Origin: Paracoccus sp. SMMA_5_TC
GTDB lineage: Bacteria > Pseudomonadota > Alphaproteobacteria > Rhodobacterales > Rhodobacteraceae
Assembly: GCF_009696685.2 (NCBI RefSeq)
Contig: NZ_CP102355.1
Span: forward strand, 1-64,000
Length of the DNA: 64,000 nt
Direction: 5' to 3'
A program made the translations under genes and the position numbers. A model generated the notes under the pieces. That model did no database searches, had not been told where the DNA came from, and saw only the letters and a list, made by a program, of their open reading frames with translations. This document shows, piece by piece, positions 27,260 through 36,053 of the stretch (position 1 is the first letter of the stretch; each line of letters opens with the position of its first letter).

Positions 27260-28024
27260 TCAGTTGATAAGCGTGGGCTTGGTAAGCGAGGTGGTGTTGG
27301 CGGGCATCAACCCCAGCCGGCGGGCGACCTCGGTATAGGCGTCGGTCAGGCTGCCCAGGTCGCGGCGGAATACGTCCTTGTCCAGCTTTTGCCCGGTCTT
27401 GACATCCCACAGCCGGCAGCTGTCGGGGCTGATTTCATCGGCAACGATCAGGCGCATGAAATCGCCATCCCAGATGCGGCCGACCTCGATCTTGAAATCG
27501 ATCAGCTTGATGCCGACCCCGAAGAATACACCCGACAGGAAGTCGTTCACCCGCAGGGCCAGGCTGACGATATCGTCCAGATCCTGCTGGCTGGCCCAGC
27601 CAAAGGCGATGATATATTCCTCGGACACGAAGGGATCGCCCAGTTCGTCGTTCTTGAAGCTGTATTCGACGATCGGCCGGGGAAGCGGCGTCCCCTCCTC
27701 CATGCCCAGGCGCTTGGCGATCGAGCCGGCGGCGAAATTGCGCACGATCACCTCGAGCGGGATGATCTCGACCTGGCGCACCAGCTGTTCGCGCATGTTG
27801 ATGCGGCGGATGAAATGGTTCGGCACGCCGATATTGCTCAGCCCGGTCATGAAGAACTCGGACAGGCGGTTGTTCAGCACGCCCTTGCCCTCGACGGTCG
27901 CCTTCTTCTGTGCGTTGAAGGCGGTAGCGTCATCCTTGAAATACTGGATCAGAGTGCCGGGCTCGGTGCCTTCATACAGGATCTTGGCCTTGCCTTCGTA
28001 GATTTTCTTGCGCCTTGGTGCCAT
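27260..28024 (-). CDS. purC: Phosphoribosylaminoimidazole-succinocarboxamide synthase
   Basis: PurC joins CAIR and aspartate to make SAICAR in purine synthesis. The 254-residue product begins [14 protein letters not shown] and has the SAICAR synthetase blocks [22 protein letters not shown] and [12 protein letters not shown]. The ATG at 28024 is chosen to match family starts; the frame is open upstream. It heads purC-purS and is divergent from the zeta gene. Confidence 0.95.
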   Translation of the reverse strand: MAPRRKKIYEGKAKILYEGTEPGTLIQYFKDDATAFNAQKKATVEGKGVLNNRLSEFFMTGLSNIGVPNHFIRRINMREQLVRQVEIIPLEVIVRNFAAGSIAKRLGMEEGTPLPRPIVEYSFKNDELGDPFVSEEYIIAFGWASQQDLDDIVSLALRVNDFLSGVFFGVGIKLIDFKIEVGRIWDGDFMRLIVADEISPDSCRLWDVKTGQKLDKDVFRRDLGSLTDAYTEVARRLGLMPANTTSLTKPTLIN

Positions 28025-28063
28025 GCTGCGCGTCTCCGGTCTGCAAGGTGACAACTTTCTTGG

Positions 28064-28093
28064 GCTATAGGCCAGAAACGGGGTCAGGGGCAA
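28064..28093 (-). promoter_or_regulatory. Candidate promoter of purC
   Basis: TTGCCC (28093-28088) and TATAGC (28069-28064) on the minus strand are spaced by 18 bases, about 40 bases before the purC start. The match is moderate. Confidence 0.4.
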
Positions 28094-28158
28094 TACGGGC
28101 TTGCGATAAGCCCACTTCCTGATCATATCCTTGATCAGAAACGCAAGCAGAGGCCGCC

Positions 28159-28473
28159 ATGACCACCTTTGACGACCGTGAACGCGCCTATGAGGCCAAA
28201 TTCGCACATGATGCCGAACTGAACTTTCGGGCCGAGGCGCGGCGAAACCGCCTTCTGGGCGAATGGGCGGCAGGACTTCTGGGCAAAAGCGGGGACGAGG
28301 CGCGCGCCTATGCGCTGACGGTCGTATCGTCGGATTTCGAGCGTCCGGGCGACGAGGACGTGTTTGAAAAGATCAGCGCCGATCTGGCGGGCAAGGCCGA
28401 TGCCGACACCATTCGCCAGAAGATGATCGAATTGCGCCATACCGCCCGCGAACAGATCCTGGCGGAATCCTGA
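28159..28473 (+). CDS. F1-ATPase inhibitor zeta (DUF1476 family)
   Basis: This 104-residue protein belongs to DUF1476, whose Paracoccus denitrificans member is the zeta subunit that blocks ATP hydrolysis by F1-ATPase. The N-terminal inhibitory stretch [17 protein letters not shown] and the following [11 protein letters not shown] closely fit that protein, and the rest is the conserved helical bundle ([11 protein letters not shown]). It lies divergent from purC and convergent with the MATE gene. The F0 part of its target enzyme is encoded at 41030-43719. Confidence 0.9.
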   Translation: MTTFDDRERAYEAKFAHDAELNFRAEARRNRLLGEWAAGLLGKSGDEARAYALTVVSSDFERPGDEDVFEKISADLAGKADADTIRQKMIELRHTAREQILAES

Positions 28474-28483
28474 TCCATTCTTC

Positions 28484-28506
28484 GGGCGCCCGCCACCCGG
28501 GCGCCC
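28484..28506. terminator. Bidirectional hairpin between zeta and the MATE gene
   Basis: GGGCGCCCG (28484-28492) pairs perfectly with CGGGCGCCC (28498-28506) around five bases. It fills most of the 35-base convergent gap. There is no T-run, so termination strength is uncertain. Confidence 0.5.
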
Positions 28507-28508
28507 GC

Positions 28509-29840
28509 TCAGCCCGCCGCCGCCTCGACCCGCGGGTAGAGGCGCCACATGGTCAGGCCGCGCAGCGTGTTCAGCCCCATCAGCGCCGCCCACAGGCCAT
28601 GATTGCCCCAGCCCAGCGGCAGCACCATCACCAGCAGCGCATAGATTGCAACGGATACCAGCATGGCGTTGCGCATCTCGCGCGTGCGGGTGGCGCCGAT
28701 GAAGATGCCGTCCAGCATCCATGAGGCAATGCCGATCAGCGGCGCCGCCACCAGCCAGGGCAGATAGGTGCGCGCCTCGGCCCGGACATCGGGCGCCGTG
28801 GTCAGCACATCGATCAGCGCCGGCCCGCCGATCAGGAAGGCGGCCGAAAACAGCCCGGCCCCGGCCACGCCCCAGGTCGTCGTCAGCTGCGCGGCCCGGC
28901 GCAGCCGGTCGCGGCGGCGCGCGCCCACCGCCTGCCCCACCAGCGATTCGGCGGCAAAGGCAAAGCCGTCCAGCCCGTAGGCGGTGATTTCCAGGAACTG
29001 CAACAGCACCTGATTGGCAGCCAGCGTCACATCGCCCTGCCCCGCGCCCAGAAAGATGAAGGTGGTGAACGAACCTTGCAGCAGCACCGAACGGATCAGG
29101 ATGTCGCCGTTGACCCGCACCAGCTCCTCGATCCGCTCGCGCGCCATCAGCCCGCCACGGCGCAGCGCGGCGACCAGGGCATGGCGCGCAAACCACAGCC
29201 CCAGGGCCAGCCCGGACCATTCCGCGATCAGCGTCGCGGCAGCCACCCCGCGCACGCCCCAGCCCAGTCCCAGCACGAACCAGACATCCAGCAGGATGTT
29301 CAGACCGTTCATCAGCAGCTGCAACACCAGCAGCGCGCGGGTGCGTTCCAGGGCGATCAGCCAGCCGGTCAGCGCGTAAAGCGCGATGGTGGCCGGCGCG
29401 CCCCAGATGCGCAGCCCCAGATACTGCCGCGCCAGCGCCTCGACCTCGGCCGAGGCCGGCGCCAGCATGAAGGCACCGGCAAAGATCGGCAGCTGCAACG
29501 CGATGAAGCCCAGCCCGGCGGCCAGGCCGATGCCCAGCGCCCGTGCCAGATGCGCGCCCGCCTCGGGCGTGTCGCCCGCGCCATGCGCCTGCGCCACCAG
29601 ACCCGAGGTGCCCATGCGCAGAAAACCGAAGATCCAGTAGATCGAGGCCAGGATCACCGCCCCGATCCCCACCGCGCCGATGGGTTCGGCCCGGCCCAGT
29701 TGGCCGACAACCCCGGTATCGACCGCGCCCAGGATCGGGATGGTGGCATTTGACAGCACCACCGGCAGCGCGATGGCCAGCACGCGGCGGTGCGTCAGGT
29801 CGCGCCCCGCCCCCGGCGCCGCCGCAGTCGCCTCAGCCAT
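28509..29840 (-). CDS. MATE family efflux transporter
   Basis: This 443-residue inner-membrane protein has about 12 hydrophobic segments and the internal two-fold arrangement of MATE antiporters (DinF branch), with conserved GAVDTGVVGQLG in the first helix pair. MATE proteins export cationic or other small compounds using proton or sodium gradients; the substrate is unknown. It starts eight bases inside the 3' end of the upstream thioesterase gene, so the three minus-strand genes to 30781 are probably one operon. Confidence 0.88.
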   Translation of the reverse strand: MAEATAAAPGAGRDLTHRRVLAIALPVVLSNATIPILGAVDTGVVGQLGRAEPIGAVGIGAVILASIYWIFGFLRMGTSGLVAQAHGAGDTPEAGAHLARALGIGLAAGLGFIALQLPIFAGAFMLAPASAEVEALARQYLGLRIWGAPATIALYALTGWLIALERTRALLVLQLLMNGLNILLDVWFVLGLGWGVRGVAAATLIAEWSGLALGLWFARHALVAALRRGGLMARERIEELVRVNGDILIRSVLLQGSFTTFIFLGAGQGDVTLAANQVLLQFLEITAYGLDGFAFAAESLVGQAVGARRRDRLRRAAQLTTTWGVAGAGLFSAAFLIGGPALIDVLTTAPDVRAEARTYLPWLVAAPLIGIASWMLDGIFIGATRTREMRNAMLVSVAIYALLVMVLPLGWGNHGLWAALMGLNTLRGLTMWRLYPRVEAAAG

Positions 29841-30336
29841 TCTGCGGCATCAGGAAATGGCCGGTCGCCTGCGCGAAAAGCTTCTGGCGATGATCCTGCC
29901 AGGCCTCGACATGGACGCTGGCATAACGCCGGCCCGAGCGCACCACGCGCGCGCGGGCATAGGCATCGCGCGGCAGGCCGGAACGCAGGTAATCGACTGT
30001 GAAATCGATGGTCTTGGGCAGGCGCGGCAGGCTTTCGGGCACCTCTGCATCAGGGGTCAGCCGACCTTCCTCCATATCCTCCCAGATCGCGGTCCAGGTC
30101 AGTTCGACCATGGCGGACACCTCTAGGAAGGCGGCCGTGACCCCGCCGTGGATCGCCGGCAGCATCGGGTTGCCGATCAGTTTCTGATCAAATGGCAGAA
30201 TGGCGGTCAGCTCGTCCCCGCGCCGGTCGAAGGTGATGCCCAGCCAGCGGATATAGGGCACATGCGCGACCAGGGCCTTCAGCGTGCTGTCGCGGCGGCT
30301 CTTGATCGCGGTCAGCGATTCGTTTCGGTCGGGCAT
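29833..30336 (-). CDS. PaaI-type hotdog thioesterase
   Basis: This 167-residue hotdog-fold protein has the PaaI-type pattern GNPMLPAIHGGVTAAFLE, in which the HGG motif carries the active-site loop. Such enzymes hydrolyse acyl- or phenylacetyl-CoA thioesters. It lies one base after the stop of a second thioesterase (30338-30781) and overlaps the MATE gene by eight bases. The ATG at 30336 is chosen by spacing and family length. Confidence 0.83.
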   Translation of the reverse strand: MPDRNESLTAIKSRRDSTLKALVAHVPYIRWLGITFDRRGDELTAILPFDQKLIGNPMLPAIHGGVTAAFLEVSAMVELTWTAIWEDMEEGRLTPDAEVPESLPRLPKTIDFTVDYLRSGLPRDAYARARVVRSGRRYASVHVEAWQDHRQKLFAQATGHFLMPQNG

Positions 30337-30337
30337 G

Positions 30338-30781
30338 TCAGCGCTCGATGGTAAAGGTGCCGGTCGCGGTAGCCACCGGCAGGGTTTCGTCGTCATCCAT
30401 CGCCCAGGCGCGCACGAAGGCGACCGACCGGGTCAGATGATAGCATTCCGCGCGTGCCTTTATGCGCTGGCGCGGCGTGGCCCCGCGCATATAGTCGATG
30501 CGCAGGTCGATGGTGGCGGTGGCGCGCGCATCGCGGGCCCGCGCCATGACCGAAGCCCCGCAGCAGGTATCCATCAGCGCCGACACCACACCGCCATGGA
30601 TGACGCCGCTGCGCGGATCGCCGACAAGATCCTCGCGCCAGTCCAGCGAAATCTCGGCCCCTTCGGGCGACAGGACATCCAGGCTCATGCCCAGGGCACT
30701 GGCATGGGGGATCGCCTCGATGAACTGGCGGGTGATGCGTCCGCGCTGTTCGTTCAAATCGTCGTCCGTGGGCTCGGTCAT
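30338..30781 (-). CDS. PaaI-type hotdog thioesterase
   Basis: This 147-residue hotdog-fold protein has VGDPRSGVIHGGVVSALMDTC as its active-site helix region. It is the first gene of a three-gene minus-strand unit with a second thioesterase and a MATE transporter. The two thioesterases share the fold but are clearly different in sequence, so may act on different acyl-CoAs. It is divergent from the MerR and beta-oxidation genes, consistent with a role in acyl-CoA turnover (inference). Confidence 0.83.
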   Translation of the reverse strand: MTEPTDDDLNEQRGRITRQFIEAIPHASALGMSLDVLSPEGAEISLDWREDLVGDPRSGVIHGGVVSALMDTCCGASVMARARDARATATIDLRIDYMRGATPRQRIKARAECYHLTRSVAFVRAWAMDDDETLPVATATGTFTIER

Positions 30782-30921
30782 CGGGGGCTCCGCGCTGGCT
30801 GGTGTCGGCAGATCGTAACAGCCCATCCGGCCCAGACAAGTGCGCGCGCCCGAAGGTTGAGTTTGCCGTGACGCCGGGTTACGCTGATCCGAACGTGGGG
30901 TTGCGAGCCGAGTTTTTCCCG

Positions 30922-31338
30922 ATGCCCGAAAGCGAATACATCAGTTTCAAGGACATGTGCGCGCGGTTCGACGTTACGCCGCGCACCCTGCGCTATTACG
31001 AATACATCGAACTGCTCAGCCCCCGCAAAGAGGGTCGCGCCCGCTTTTACGGCCCGCGCGAGATCGCACGGATGAAGCTGATCCTGCGCGGCCGACGCTT
31101 CGGATTCTCGCTCGAGGACATTCGCCAGTGGTTGCTGATCTATGGCGAAAAGGGCTCGCGCGAACAGTATCGCGTCTGGATCGAACTGGCCGACCGGCAG
31201 CTCGAGGTCTTGCGCCAGCAGAAGGCAGAGCTTGAAGCCTCGATGAGCGAATTGCTCAAGCTGCGCGAGGATACCGCGGCGCTGCTGCGCGACATGGATG
31301 CGGCCCCCGAACAGGCCAGTCAGAGCGCCGAAGGCTAG
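30922..31338 (+). CDS. MerR family regulator (first of a tandem pair)
   Basis: This 138-residue regulator has a MerR winged helix at the N-terminus (FKDMCARFDVTPRTLRYYE) and a coiled-coil dimerisation helix (about 85-130). It has no cysteine pattern for metal sensing. It resembles MerR regulators placed in front of acyl-CoA degradation genes (LiuR/PsrA-like in role). It is divergent from the thioesterase unit and lies upstream of a second, related MerR gene. Confidence 0.85.
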   Translation: MPESEYISFKDMCARFDVTPRTLRYYEYIELLSPRKEGRARFYGPREIARMKLILRGRRFGFSLEDIRQWLLIYGEKGSREQYRVWIELADRQLEVLRQQKAELEASMSELLKLREDTAALLRDMDAAPEQASQSAEG

Positions 31339-31380
31339 CCCCCCGCCCTTTTGCCAGGTTCCCTGACGCGACGTTCCCCC

Positions 31381-31408
31381 TTACGTGAACGTCAACTTGC
31401 CCTATATT
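31381..31408 (+). promoter_or_regulatory. Candidate MerR-type operator and -10 element
   Basis: Two ACGT tetramers separated by two bases (TTACGTGAACGTCAA, 31381-31395) form a dyad just upstream of a good -10 element, TATATT (31403-31408). The -35 element would lie near 31380, so the dyad sits between -35 and -10, the usual MerR position. ACGTTC (31371-31376) and GAACGT (31387-31392) form an overlapping repeat. Binding by either tandem MerR protein is inference. Confidence 0.45.
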
Positions 31409-31444
31409 TCCCCTGCACGGCGCAAGGGAAAAGGGGGACCAGGC

Positions 31445-31834
31445 GTGAGCGACGATCTGATGACCATAAGGCAGATGTGCGATGCCTTTGACGTCACGCC
31501 CCGCACCCTGCGCTTTTACGAATCCCGCGAATTGCTGTTTCCGCTGCGCCAGGGACAGCATCGGCTTTACGGCCGTGCCGATCGCGCGCGCCTGACGCTG
31601 ATCCTGCGCGGCAAGCGCTTCGGCTTTTCGCTGGAACAGATTCGCCAGTTGCTGGAACTTTACGATCCCGCCAGCCGCAACATTGCCCAGACCGAGGCCG
31701 CGCTGATTACCGCGCGCGAGCGGCTGGCCGACATGGAGCGCCAGCAGATCGAACTGGCGGCCGCAATCACCGACCTGCGCGCCCAGATCGCCGAAGGCGA
31801 GGCCGCGCTGCAACAGCTGAAATCCGACGCCTGA
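31445..31834 (+). CDS. MerR family regulator (second of a tandem pair)
   Basis: This 129-residue MerR protein has an N-terminal helix region, TIRQMCDAFDVTPRTLRFYE, closely similar to the neighbouring MerR at 30922-31338, followed by LILRGKRFGFSLEQIRQLL and a coiled coil. The GTG at 31445 is preferred because GGGGGA lies six bases upstream; an ATG at 31460 is an alternative. It ends 24 bases before the acyl-CoA dehydrogenase gene and probably controls that operon. Confidence 0.85.
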   Translation: MSDDLMTIRQMCDAFDVTPRTLRFYESRELLFPLRQGQHRLYGRADRARLTLILRGKRFGFSLEQIRQLLELYDPASRNIAQTEAALITARERLADMERQQIELAAAITDLRAQIAEGEAALQQLKSDA

Positions 31835-31858
31835 CGGCGCCAATCTTCGGGAGGACCG

Positions 31859-33637
31859 ATGACCACCTATACCCCGCCTGTCGCCGACATGCAGTATATC
31901 CTGCACGAAGTCCTGCAGATCTCGCAGCAGGATCTGCCGGGATACGCCGATCTGGAACCCGAATTCACCGAAGCGGTGCTGGACGCTGCCGGCAAGCTGG
32001 CCTCCGAGGTGCTGGCGCCGCTGAACGCGGTTGGTGACCGTCAGGGCTGCCGGCTGGAAAACGGTGTCGTGCGCACACCCGACGGGTTCAAGGCGGCCTT
32101 CGACCAGATGCGCGAAGGCGGCTGGACGGCGCTGGATTGCGACCCAGAATACGGCGGCCAGGGCATGCCCTATGTCATCGGCCTGGCGGCGGGCGAGATG
32201 TTTTCGGGCGCCAACATGGCCTTCACCATGTATCAAGGCCTGACCCACGGCGCCTATTCCGCGATCCACGCCCATGGCACCGAGGCACAAAAGGCCCTGT
32301 ATCTGCCCCGGATGGTCAGTTGCGAATGGACCGGCACCATGAACCTGACCGAGCCGCATTGCGGCACCGATCTGGGGCTGCTGCGCACCCGCGCCGAACC
32401 CCAGGACGACGGCAGCTATCTGATCACCGGGCAAAAGATCTTCATTTCCGCCGGCGACCACGACATGTCGGAAAACGTCATCCACCTGGTGCTGGCCAAG
32501 GCCCCCGGCGGGGGCGAAGGCACGCGCGGCATTTCCCTGTTCATTGTGCCCAAGTTCCTTGTCAATGACGACGGCACCCTGGGCGAGGCGAATGCGCTCA
32601 GCGTCGGTAAGCTGGAAGAAAAGATGGGCATTCACGGCAATGCCACCTGCGTGATGAACTATGACGGTGCGCGCGGCTGGCTGCTGGGCGATCTGCACAA
32701 GGGCATGCGCGCGATGTTCACCATGATGAACGAGGCCCGCATCGGCGTCGGCCTGCAAGGCTATGCGGTCGCCGAAGCCGCCTATCAGAACGCCGTCGCC
32801 TATGCCAAGGACCGGTTGCAGGGCCGGGCGGTGACCGGCAACGCCAACCCCTCGGGGCCGGCCGATCCCCTGATCGTGCATCCCGACATCCGCCGCAACC
32901 TGATGGATCAGAAAAGCTTTCTGGAAGGCGCGCGGGCGCTGGCGCTGTGGGGCGCGCATCTGATCGACCGCAGCCATCTGGGCCAGGACAAGGCCGCCGA
33001 GGATCTGGTGTCGCTGCTGACCCCGGTCATCAAGGGTTTTCTGACCGACAAGGGCTTCGACTGCACCGTGCAGGCCCAGCAGGTCTATGGCGGACACGGC
33101 TATATCGAGGAACAGGGCATGTCGCAATTCGTGCGCGACAGCCGCATCGCCATGATCTACGAAGGCGCCAATGGCGTGCAGGCGCTGGACCTGGTCGGGC
33201 GAAAGCTGGCGGCCGAAGGCGGCAAGCCCATCATGGCCTTCTTTGATCTGGTCAAGCAGACCGTCAAGGCGCACGAGGACGACCCCATGCTGGGCGCCGA
33301 TTTCTGCGCGCCGCTGAAGGCCGCCTCCAAGGATCTGCAAGCCGCGGCCATGGTGTTCATGGAACAGGGGATGAAGAATCCGAATGCCGCGCTGGCCGGC
33401 TCATACGACTTCATGCATCTGTTCGGCCATGTCGCGCTGGGCCTGATGTGGACCCGCATGGCTGCGGCCGCCGCCAAGGCCCTGGCCGAAGGCCGCGGCG
33501 ATCCGGGCTTTTACGAAACCAAGCTGGCGACCGGGCGCTATTACATGTCGCGGCAACTGCCGGCCACGGCGCTGCATCTGGCGCGCATCCGCACCGGCGC
33601 CCAGCCGGTCATGGCACTGGAGGCTGATCGTTTCTGA
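31859..33637 (+). CDS. Acyl-CoA dehydrogenase, long form (FadE/DmdC-like)
   Basis: This 592-residue FAD enzyme catalyses the first step of acyl-CoA beta-oxidation. The N-terminus [16 protein letters not shown] is typical of the roughly 590-residue group that includes 3-methylmercaptopropionyl-CoA dehydrogenase (DmdC). Further features are [16 protein letters not shown] (FAD/substrate), [12 protein letters not shown], and [12 protein letters not shown] with the likely catalytic Glu, then a C-terminal extension of about 130 residues. GGAGG precedes the ATG. With thiolase and FadB downstream, fatty acyl-CoA degradation is most likely; DmdC activity cannot be excluded. Confidence 0.85.
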   Translation: MTTYTPPVADMQYILHEVLQISQQDLPGYADLEPEFTEAVLDAAGKLASEVLAPLNAVGDRQGCRLENGVVRTPDGFKAAFDQMREGGWTALDCDPEYGGQGMPYVIGLAAGEMFSGANMAFTMYQGLTHGAYSAIHAHGTEAQKALYLPRMVSCEWTGTMNLTEPHCGTDLGLLRTRAEPQDDGSYLITGQKIFISAGDHDMSENVIHLVLAKAPGGGEGTRGISLFIVPKFLVNDDGTLGEANALSVGKLEEKMGIHGNATCVMNYDGARGWLLGDLHKGMRAMFTMMNEARIGVGLQGYAVAEAAYQNAVAYAKDRLQGRAVTGNANPSGPADPLIVHPDIRRNLMDQKSFLEGARALALWGAHLIDRSHLGQDKAAEDLVSLLTPVIKGFLTDKGFDCTVQAQQVYGGHGYIEEQGMSQFVRDSRIAMIYEGANGVQALDLVGRKLAAEGGKPIMAFFDLVKQTVKAHEDDPMLGADFCAPLKAASKDLQAAAMVFMEQGMKNPNAALAGSYDFMHLFGHVALGLMWTRMAAAAAKALAEGRGDPGFYETKLATGRYYMSRQLPATALHLARIRTGAQPVMALEADRF

Positions 33638-33657
33638 TCGCGCGCCCATCACCCAGC

Positions 33658-33681
33658 GTTCCGGCGGTCCGCCGCCGGAAC
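33658..33681 (+). other. Perfect hairpin inside the beta-oxidation operon
   Basis: GTTCCGGCGG (33658-33667) and CCGCCGGAAC (33672-33681) form a 10-bp stem with a TCCG tetraloop between the dehydrogenase and GST genes. There is no T-run, so it is more likely an mRNA-stabilising or processing element than a terminator. Confidence 0.5.
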
Positions 33682-33706
33682 CCGGCCACTGATACAGGAC
33701 ACGTCC

Positions 33707-34348
33707 ATGACCGCTGAACTGCATTGCTTTGGTGAATCGGGCCATTCCTACAAGGTCGCGCTGATGATGCAGCTGACCGGCTATCCCTGGCGTCCGGTCT
33801 TTGTCGATTTCTTCGCCGGCGCCACCCGCAGCGCGCAGTTCCGCACCCTGAACCCGATGGCCGAGGCCCCGGTCCTGGTCGAGCACGGCCGCGTGCTAAC
33901 CCAATCGGGGGCAATCCTGCTGCATCTGGCCGAACGCACCGGGCGCTTCATGGACGGCGACCGCGACCAGATCCTGCGCTGGCTGTTCTGGGACAACCAC
34001 AAGGGCTCGGCCCAGTTCGGCGCGCTGCGGTTTCTGATGAACTTCGTGCCGGCCGACAAGCGCCCGGCCGAGGTCATCGGCTTCATGCAGGCGCGCGCGC
34101 AATCGGCGCTGAAAACCCTGGACGCGGCGCTGCAGGGGCGCGACTGGCTGGCGGGAACCGCGCCCAGCATCGCCGACCTGTCCTGCTGCGGTTATCTTTT
34201 CTATCCCGAACCCTTCGGGTTCGACCGGCCTGCCTGGCCCCATATCGACGCCTGGCTGACCCGCATCCAGTCCCTGCCGGGCTGGAAACATCCCTATGAC
34301 CTGATGCCCGGAAACCCCGCGGACCGGGCCGCGAAGGAGGACGCATGA
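33707..34348 (+). CDS. Glutathione S-transferase family protein
   Basis: This 213-residue protein has an N-terminal thioredoxin-like GST domain (about 1-78, with EAPVLVEHGRVLTQSGAIL covering the glutathione-binding cis-Pro/Ser region) and an all-helical C-terminal domain. The substrate is unknown. It sits inside the beta-oxidation operon and overlaps the thiolase start by four bases, so it is co-expressed with it. Its job there is unclear; a detoxifying or acyl-CoA-handling role is inference. Confidence 0.85.
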   Translation: MTAELHCFGESGHSYKVALMMQLTGYPWRPVFVDFFAGATRSAQFRTLNPMAEAPVLVEHGRVLTQSGAILLHLAERTGRFMDGDRDQILRWLFWDNHKGSAQFGALRFLMNFVPADKRPAEVIGFMQARAQSALKTLDAALQGRDWLAGTAPSIADLSCCGYLFYPEPFGFDRPAWPHIDAWLTRIQSLPGWKHPYDLMPGNPADRAAKEDA

Positions 34349-35556
34349 CCGAAGCCTATATCTATGATGCCGCCCGCACGCCCCGCGGCAAGGGCCGCCC
34401 CGACGGCAGCCTGCACGAAGTCACCTCGGTCGCGCTTTCCGCACGGCTTCTGAATGCGGTCAAGGAACGCAACGGCCTGGAAGGCCACGCGGTCGAGGAT
34501 GTGATCTGGGGCAATGTCACCCAGGTCAAGGAACAGGGCGGCTGCCTTGCACGCTCGGCCGTGCTGGCCTCGGACCTGGACGAATCGATCCCCGGTCTTG
34601 CCATCAACCGCTTCTGCGCCAGCGGCATGGAGGCGGTGAACCTGGCCGCCAACCAGGTCAAGGGCGGCGCCGGCCACGCCTATATCGCCGGCGGTGTCGA
34701 GATGATGGGCCGCGTGCCCATGGGCAGCGACGGCGCCGCCATCGCCGTCGATCCCAGCCTGGCCTTCAAGACCTATTTCGTCCCCCAGGGGATCAGCGCC
34801 GACATCATCGCCACCGAATACGGCTTCAGCCGCGAACAGGCCGATGCGCTGGCGGTGGAAAGCCAGCGCCGCGCCGCCCTGGCCTGGCAGGAAAACCGCT
34901 TTGCCAGATCCATCGTGCCGGTGCTGGACCAGAACGGGCTGACCATTCTGGACCGCGACGAATACATGCGCCCCGGCACCAGCATCGAGGATCTGGCCAA
35001 GCTGAAGCCCAGCTTCAAGGACATGGGCGAAACCATGCCCGGCTTTGACAAGGTGGCGCTGCTGAAATACCCGCATCTCGACCATATCGAGCACATCCAC
35101 CACGCCGGCAACAGCTCGGGCATCGTGGACGGGGCGGCGGCGGTGCTGATCGGCAATGCCGAATTCGGCAAGGCCCACGGGCTGAAGCCGCGCGCGCGCA
35201 TCCGCGCCACCGCCAAGATCGGCACCGATCCCACGATCATGCTGACCGGCCCGGTGCCGGTGACCGAAAAGATCCTGAAGGACAGCGGCATGTCGATTTC
35301 CGACATCGACCTGTTCGAGGTGAACGAGGCCTTCGCTTCGGTCGTCCTGCGCTTCATGCAGGCCTTCAACGTCGATCCGGCCATCGTCAATCCGAACGGC
35401 GGCTCGATCGCCATGGGCCACCCGCTGGGCGCCACCGGCGCCATCATCATCGGCACCCTGCTTGATGAGCTTGAGCGGCAGGACAAGACCGTGGGCCTGG
35501 CCACGTTGTGCATTGCCTCGGGCATGGGCGCGGCCACCATCATCGAGAGGGTGTGA
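34345..35556 (+). CDS. fadA: Acetyl-CoA acyltransferase (thiolase)
   Basis: This thiolase makes acetyl-CoA by cleaving 3-ketoacyl-CoA in the last step of beta-oxidation. The 403-residue product has the nucleophile Cys91 in NRFCASGMEAV, GGSIAMGHPLGATGA with the active His, and the second Cys389 in CIASGMGAA. It overlaps GST (ATGA) and the cupin gene (TGATG). A broad-specificity degradative role is inferred from the neighbouring FadB. Confidence 0.92.
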   Translation: MTEAYIYDAARTPRGKGRPDGSLHEVTSVALSARLLNAVKERNGLEGHAVEDVIWGNVTQVKEQGGCLARSAVLASDLDESIPGLAINRFCASGMEAVNLAANQVKGGAGHAYIAGGVEMMGRVPMGSDGAAIAVDPSLAFKTYFVPQGISADIIATEYGFSREQADALAVESQRRAALAWQENRFARSIVPVLDQNGLTILDRDEYMRPGTSIEDLAKLKPSFKDMGETMPGFDKVALLKYPHLDHIEHIHHAGNSSGIVDGAAAVLIGNAEFGKAHGLKPRARIRATAKIGTDPTIMLTGPVPVTEKILKDSGMSISDIDLFEVNEAFASVVLRFMQAFNVDPAIVNPNGGSIAMGHPLGATGAIIIGTLLDELERQDKTVGLATLCIASGMGAATIIERV

Positions 35557-36053
35557 TGCCCAAGCTTGACCTTGATGCGGCGCCGCTCAAGACCGGCTCG
35601 ATCTATCCCGAACCCTATGCCAGCCAGATGGCCGGGCGTTCGTCGCGGCGGCTGGGCGATCTGGCGGGGCTGACGCAGTTCGGCGTCAACATCGTGACGC
35701 TGGAACCCGGCGCCGTCGCCTCGCTGCGTCACTGGCACCTGCGCGAGGACGAATTCGCCATGGTGCTGGAGGGCGATCTGATCCTGGTCGAGGACGAGGG
35801 CGAGGTGCCGATGGGCCCCGGCGATTGCGCCGCCTGGAAAGCCGGGGTGGCCAATGGCCATCGCTTCGTCAACCGCTCGGACCGCGTCGGCCGCTTTCTG
35901 ATCGTCGGCAGCAAGGCCCCCGAAGAGGTGGCGACCTATTCCGACGTGGACCTGCAGATCCATCTGGCGGGCGGTCAGGCCCGCTTCACCTATCACGACG
36001 GCAGCGACTGGACCGGACCGCGGGACCTTTCGCCCAAGGGAGACAAGGCATGA
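35556..36053 (+). CDS. Cupin domain protein
   Basis: This 165-residue protein has a single cupin barrel. Cupin motif 1 is SLRHWHLREDEFAMVLEG, which supplies the His and Glu metal ligands, and motif 2 includes PGDCAAWKAG and NGHRFVNRS. It may be an enzyme or a small-molecule sensor; no reaction can be assigned. It is tightly coupled between thiolase and FadB (TGATG and ATGA overlaps), an unusual partner for this operon. Confidence 0.85.
   Translation: MPKLDLDAAPLKTGSIYPEPYASQMAGRSSRRLGDLAGLTQFGVNIVTLEPGAVASLRHWHLREDEFAMVLEGDLILVEDEGEVPMGPGDCAAWKAGVANGHRFVNRSDRVGRFLIVGSKAPEEVATYSDVDLQIHLAGGQARFTYHDGSDWTGPRDLSPKGDKA

Noticed and set aside
31256..33340. A 694-codon minus-strand open frame opposite the MerR and dehydrogenase genes
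   Set aside because: It spans two unrelated real genes on the other strand and shows only shadow-type composition.
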